The notes beneath the pieces were generated by a model. It ran no database searches. It saw only the letters and a program-made list of their open reading frames with translations, and had not been told where the DNA came from. From the NCBI GenBank assembly GCA_000697475.1, contig JNEU01000826.1, positions 1-64,000 of the forward strand: DNA of 64,000 nucleotides, given 5' to 3'. Source of the stretch: Lichtheimia corymbifera B2541 (lineage: Eukaryota > Mucoromycota > Mucoromycetes > Mucorales > Lichtheimiaceae). Positions 59,183 through 64,000 of the stretch are shown here, in pieces (the stretch's first letter is position 1; every line of letters starts with the position of its first letter). Made by a program: the position numbers and the translations under genes.

Positions 59183-60921
59183 ATGAAAACATACACTGTT
59201 GAAGAAGTTGCTCAGCACAATAAGGCCGACGATATCTGGATCATCATTGACGGCAAGGTGTTTGACGTAACCAAGTTTGTTAACGAGCATCCTGGTGGCA
59301 AAAAGGTGCTTGTCAAGATGGCAGGCAAGGATGCATCCAAGAAATTCAAGCAATTCCATAACGCTGCTATCATGCAAAAAGTCGGTTTACCTATGCAAAT
59401 TGGTGTTGTTGCTGGTGCTGCTGAACCTGCTGCTGCACCTGCTGCTGCACCTGCACCTGCCGCTCCTAAAAAGACGACTCCTCTTACTCACCCACAACAA
59501 CTCGTTATGGCGGATGAAGCTCGCTTTGGTGAAGGTATCCCCTACGGTGATCCTACTTGGTACCAAGAGTGGAACAGCCCTTACTACAATGAATCGCATA
59601 TCCGCTTGAGAAAGATCGTACGTGAATTTGTCGACAAGGAGTTGATGCCATACACCCACGAATGGAGTGAAGCAAAGGCTATCCCACGTGAAGTTGTAAA
59701 AAAGGTGGGACAAATGGGTTTGTTGGCTGCCGCTTGTGGCGCTGGTACCAATCCAGAAATCGCTGGCAACAAGGCTCTTAACCCTTACGGCTTGCCTGGT
59801 GTCAAACCTGAGGAATTTGATATCTTCCACGAATTTATTTGCATTGATGAATTGTCGAGAACCGGTGCTGGTACCATCATCTGGGGTCTTCAAGGTGGTT
59901 TGTCCATCGCATTGCCACCCGTCATGAACTTTGCACGTGATGAAGTCCGCAATAAGGTTGTTCCTGGCTGTCTTTCAGGTGAAAAGTTCATCGCTCTTGC
60001 TATCACAGGTATAAATGAATTCTCCTTTATTCGAATTGCGTTACTTATATGTGGTTTCAAGAACCTTCTGCTGGTAGTGATGTACAAAGCCTTGTCACTG
60101 AAGCCAAGGATATGGGTGATCACTTCTTGTTGAACGGCGAAAAGAAGTGGATTACTCAAGGTGCCTATGCTGACTATTACACTGTTGCTTGCCGCACTGG
60201 TGGACCTGGCATGGGTGGTATCTCATTGCTTCTTGTTGAACGTGAATTCCCTGGTGTCACTGCACGTCAAATGGATGTTTCGGGTATGTGGGGTTCTGGT
60301 ACATCCTACATCACCTTTGAAGATGTAAGTTTATAAATTCATCACATGTGCATGCATGACTCTAACCAATTTGTATAGGTCAAGGTTCCCAAGACTCATT
60401 TGATTGGTGAAGTCAACAAGGGCTTCAAGTACATTATGCACAACTTTAATCACGAGCGTCTTGGTATCGTCATGCAAGCCAATCGTTATGCACGTGCATG
60501 TATCGAAGAGGCCTTTGCTTATGCTCTCAAGCGCAAGACTTTTGGTGTGCGTTTGATTGATCACCCCGTTATTCGTAACAAGTTTGGTCACATGATTCGT
60601 CAAGTGGAAGCTACTCATGCCTGGCTCGAAAGCATTCTTTATCAAGTCAAGACATTGCCTGCTGAAACCCAACCCGCACGTCTTGGTGGCCCTGTTGCAT
60701 TGCTCAAGGCACAGGCAACTCAGACCTTTGAATACTGTGCTCGTGAAGCTGGTCAAGTCTTTGGTGGTCTTGCATATACCCGTGGTGGCCAAGCTGAGCG
60801 TGTCGAGAGAGGTACTAGAGAAGTGCGTGCTTTCACCGTGCCAGGTGGTTCTGAGGAAATCATGCTTGATTTGGGTGTCCGTCAAGCATTGAAGAATTAT
60901 GAAAAGAAGAACAAGTTGTAA
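59183..60921 (+). CDS. Cytochrome b5-acyl-CoA dehydrogenase fusion
   Basis: Flavoprotein dehydrogenase of acyl-CoA-type substrates carrying its own N-terminal heme domain. Exons 59183-60008, 60062-60324 and 60379-60921 join in phase to give 543 residues. Residues 1-75 are a cytochrome b5 domain: [20 protein letters not shown], heme ligand in [11 protein letters not shown], second ligand in FKQFHNAAI. An Ala/Pro linker (~80-98) follows. The acyl-CoA dehydrogenase fold then shows [13 protein letters not shown] (N-terminal helices), [11 protein letters not shown] (restored by the first splice), [42 protein letters not shown] and [17 protein letters not shown]. The protein ends KKNKL; -NKL resembles weak type-1 peroxisomal signals, and no mitochondrial presequence is visible. 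Cyt b5-fused members are known in fungi. The substrate is undetermined. Confidence 0.93.
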
Positions 60922-61110
60922 TGGCACACACCTCCTCTTCCCCCTCACTTAATGTATATATATCCTAAATATAGACCACTTTTGGATTCTATCACAGCAG
61001 CCTTTATATAATTGTGTACGATCATGTTCCTATATTGAAGCTACGAATTTATTATGCATGCATGAAGGAGAATACTTTTTACGAGAATATTTGTGTATGA
61101 TGATCTACTA
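60922..61110. other. Short convergent intergenic region
   Basis: 3' flanks of the acyl-CoA dehydrogenase and MscS genes, which converge here. AT-rich with several AATATA/TATATAT stretches suited to polyadenylation signals. Confidence 0.5.
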
Positions 61111-64000
61111 CTACATTGTGGTGAAGGTAACAGCAGCAGCAGCACCTGCTTGTGCACCAGGATCATTTCCTTGCCCTGATGACGTTGATGATGATCCACC
61201 ACCAGCAGGACCAGTAGGACCTCGTGTAGAATATTGATAGCCATCTTGTTGTGCAGGGAATCCATGACGCATCCTCAATCCTTCAGGTGATCCTTCACCA
61301 CTTGACTTTGATCCCTTGTTGTATATTTCAGGTGGACCCTCAGGGCCATTTGTCCCATCATTCGCATAAGGCTGTCGTGGTAATGCATATTCAATGCCGA
61401 GACGTTCGCTTTCCTCTTTGAGCTCCACGATATACGTATTGTGTCGCAACCAGCGACCTCCTGCATCCTGCCAATTTTGCGTGTGTTCAAAGTAAAAGGT
61501 CACCGTGACACGGTTTTGATTCTCAAACGAGACCACATTGCATGAGGATGAGTTGGGACGATAAAGTGTAGGTCGTTCGTTTGTCCATTCTGTCATATGG
61601 TCACGTAACTTGTGGATCTTCCAAGTGGGCGTATCGAAGTCAATATGGATTTCTAAAAACCATGACAATGTGTATTAGTGACAACATGAAAAAGTGAGAG
61701 GATGAGATGGATTTACCAATCGTTTCACCCATAGGTCCACTGCGTCGTACGTTGGTGATATATTGCGTTGCCAGCACTGAGTTTTTGGCATAGATGATTG
61801 TGCCATCCCAATTCCTAATGATGCAAGCCGTATGAGTACAACATGCTGCAGCTCAATCCCAATCATCCATACATACATGAAAGTCGATACCAGTAATCCA
61901 ACCTTGACCACGACCCAGTTATTGGTGCCAACAAAGATACGATCCCCAGCATCAAATGGGTGCTACTCAAAGAGAGAATATATCAATGATACAGTTCTAT
62001 GATTGACGTGTCCCTCCACACACACTTACCGTGACAAAGACAAAGATGACCGAGTCAAATGCATCCTTGGCACTATTTCCAAATACAAAGCTTGCCGCGA
62101 TAAAAGCACTCCACAATGGCATCAATTGTGTACCAACGTTGACACCAAAGGCTGCACACACAATGATGATCTATACAATAGAGATGATAAGCATATCACA
62201 CCAATAAACAATATAAGAACAAGACTTACAAAGATGACTGTAAAGATGACGAGTAGTATGACATCCATTTTCCCTGTTGCTTGTGACAAGTCTCTCATGG
62301 ATCGTGCCAGGTTTTTACGTTCACGGTAAATGCGAATGCATGCGGATCGCAGTTCTTGTTTGCTGACGCTACCGTTGCCATCGCGATCGAAGAGTCGAAA
62401 TGCTTCCAAGGCGTCGTGATGGGAGTTGAAAAAGGGAAAGAGATCTTTTTCATTTATCTGGCGGTTGCCAGTTGGTCCGACAATGTTGTGGTAAATGCGT
62501 CGTGCTAGTGCCTTAGCTTGGTGCGACGAACTCTGTGGTGTCACAGCACCACTGGCACTCGTAGTGGCCTGTGCGGTGACGGTACGCCACTTTTTGTATC
62601 CAGTCTTAAATAGTCGTCCAGGTGCACTACCAGCTGCTGTAGTCATAAATGATTTCTCATCTCCAATCGCTGTGCTGCTTCGAGAAAGAGGGGGCGGCGA
62701 TGTTGGATCTTGTTGTTGCTGCTGAGAGTTATTATTCTTGTTGGATGATGACTTGCTCACTTCACGTAGGCGTCTTGTTAAATTAGCTACAAAATCAGCT
62801 GTTCGTGAATCGTTGGTCTGCTGCTGCTGCTGCTGCATTGGTGGTTGTGGTTGTCCAACACACGGATCCTTTTTTTCTTCATCATAATCGTCATCCTTTT
62901 CTTCAAGGGCTGGAATAGCAATAAGAGTATCCATCTTTTGAGGTGGGAAATGCACATTGTTATTATTACGCATATCTCCTTGTTGCTGCTGCTGTTCGGA
63001 ACAACGCATGATTGATGTTGGCATGTTTTCATCTGTGGATGCTGAGCGAGCGGGTGTCCCATTATTACTCGTCGTGTCATTGTTCTTCCCTTTGCGTCGG
63101 ATGCGTTTCAACAAGTCCTGGGGCGTTTTGCGTTTTGTTTTCTTTAGACGATCCAAGATTTTGAGCGCGTGATCATTCTCTGTGATACGGTCACCATATG
63201 CTTTCCTATTAAATGAAACAAATGCAACATTAGCACTGTCGGTGCTACAATATGTCGATCATTTCACCATCATCACAAGCCCCGAAATCGGACAACGGCA
63301 CATACTTGTGAAAGGAAGTAACTGATACGGATAACACAATGTCAGTCAATGTGGCTAAAAAGTTGCACCCTCAATGAGACTTACCAATTAACTGAAGAAT
63401 AAACTTTTCAATAAATAGCAGCAATGCAGCGAAAAATACACATTCCCATATACTGTAAAAGACATTGACATAATTGGGTCTTGTTGCACCTTCGGGTAAC
63501 GCCACCAGTTGTAGAATGAGTGCCCAGGATCCCCAATTCCAAGCCGATACCAATAATCCCTTGATAAAAGGACGCAACGCCATATAGTACTGTGTATAGG
63601 ATTTGGGGGGGGGATTTGGTAAGGGCGTGGAAGATTTTTATCAGCGTGACATGCTACAAGCAAGCTTTTTTGGGACATTGTGTATCCTTACCGCCAATCG
63701 CATTCTCAAAACTTCTGTTGATTGTGGGCGTAATAATCCAACCAAGCGACGTATGGCCCAAGGTACAAGCTCAACCACCACTTGGAGCACCATGCTGATA
63801 CACCACATGAACGCAGCCCATGTAAACCACAACTGCAGGTTGTATGATACCATGGAAACATGATCTTCATATACCACAAACACGGCAACATCCACAGCGA
63901 TTAGAACCAATGCAAAGAGAAATAGCAGTGACCAAGCAATGTAGGACGAGTTGCGAGATAGGCAGAGTATAAGTGCACTTGATTTCTTGCTTTTCACCTT
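61111..64000 (-). CDS. EF-hand MscS-like mechanosensitive channel (5' part outside window)
   Basis: Fungal Msy1/Msy2-type ion channel of internal (ER) membranes, opened by membrane tension and probably calcium-modulated. Exons in phase from the right edge: 64000-63692 (partial), 63589-63385, 63321-63306 (16 nt), 63205-62230, 62170-62030, 61962-61877, 61814-61717 and 61652-61111. The first visible exons encode transmembrane segments (WSLLFLFALVLIAVDVAVFV; LQLWFTWAAFMWCISMVLQV; YSIWECVFFAALLLFIEKFI). A long Ser/Gln-rich cytosolic loop carries DRLKKTKRKTPQ. The EF hand is FDRDGNGSVSKQE with all calcium-loop positions filled. The MscS core follows: ILLVIFTVIFV, the pore-helix region GVNVGTQLMPLWSAF, SAKDAFDSVIF, the beta-domain HPFDAGDRIFV and VRRSGPMGETI. 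The C-terminus is Gly/Ser-rich and disordered. The start codon lies beyond position 64000. Confidence 0.94.

Overview
The window is nuclear DNA of an intron-rich filamentous fungus. Introns are mostly 50-75 bp with GTAAGT/GTATGT donors and many TACTAAC/CTAAC-like branch sites. The products are typically fungal: a DUF3425-type bZIP factor, Iml2/TTC39, Bye1-like, a small secreted double-psi barrel protein, and a fungal MscS channel with an EF hand. The style of the proteins and the compact multi-intron genes suggest an early-diverging, Mucoromycota-like fungus. That placement is inference; no marker gene in the window fixes it.

Layout, left to right. 1-0.85 kb is a dispersed repeat (copy A). 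1.4-2.8 kb (+) encodes a kinetochore Dsn1/Mis13 homologue. 3.4-5.1 kb (-) encodes a bZIP factor and 7.1-8.5 kb (-) a GATA-finger-like protein. 11.5-13.6 kb (-) is acetyl-CoA synthetase. 15.5-17.9 kb (-) is CDC45 and 18.4-26.2 kb (+) is the checkpoint kinase ATR/Rad3/Mec1. CDC45 and ATR are divergent across a 526-bp promoter carrying a cluster of ACGCG (MluI-box-like) motifs.

26.2-34.9 kb is an accessory island. It holds a broken gene of unknown family, two large imperfect inverted repeats built from the same diverged subrepeats, and two further copies of the repeat seen at the left edge. The larger palindrome (about 31.47-33.89 kb) has long arms made of tandem subrepeats, the architecture of a foldback transposon.

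34.9-50 kb holds seven minus-strand genes. They are a tristetraprolin-type CCCH protein, an unrecognised acidic/basic protein, a tiny four-exon secreted double-psi barrel protein, a HisC-like aminotransferase, a sideroflexin, a PHD-TFIIS-SPOC (Bye1/DIDO-like) protein and an Iml2/TTC39 protein. A tRNA-His(GTG) lies at 51.0 kb inside a gene-poor stretch. 54.4-60.9 kb (+) carries mitochondrial glycerol-3-phosphate dehydrogenase (GUT2), NOT2 of CCR4-NOT and a cytochrome b5-acyl-CoA dehydrogenase fusion. A 5'-truncated EF-hand MscS channel (-) runs off the right edge.

Functionally this is mainly a housekeeping neighbourhood. No biosynthetic cluster or operon-like system is evident. The clearest functional pairing is CDC45 with ATR (replication and replication checkpoint), which probably share G1/S control. 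Exon models were built by hand by joining reading frames at GT-AG (three times GC-AG) sites and checking phase across each junction. The most unusual features are the foldback-like palindromic island, the GC-AG introns (two of them flanking a single ATR exon) and an 8-nt micro-exon in the Iml2-like gene.
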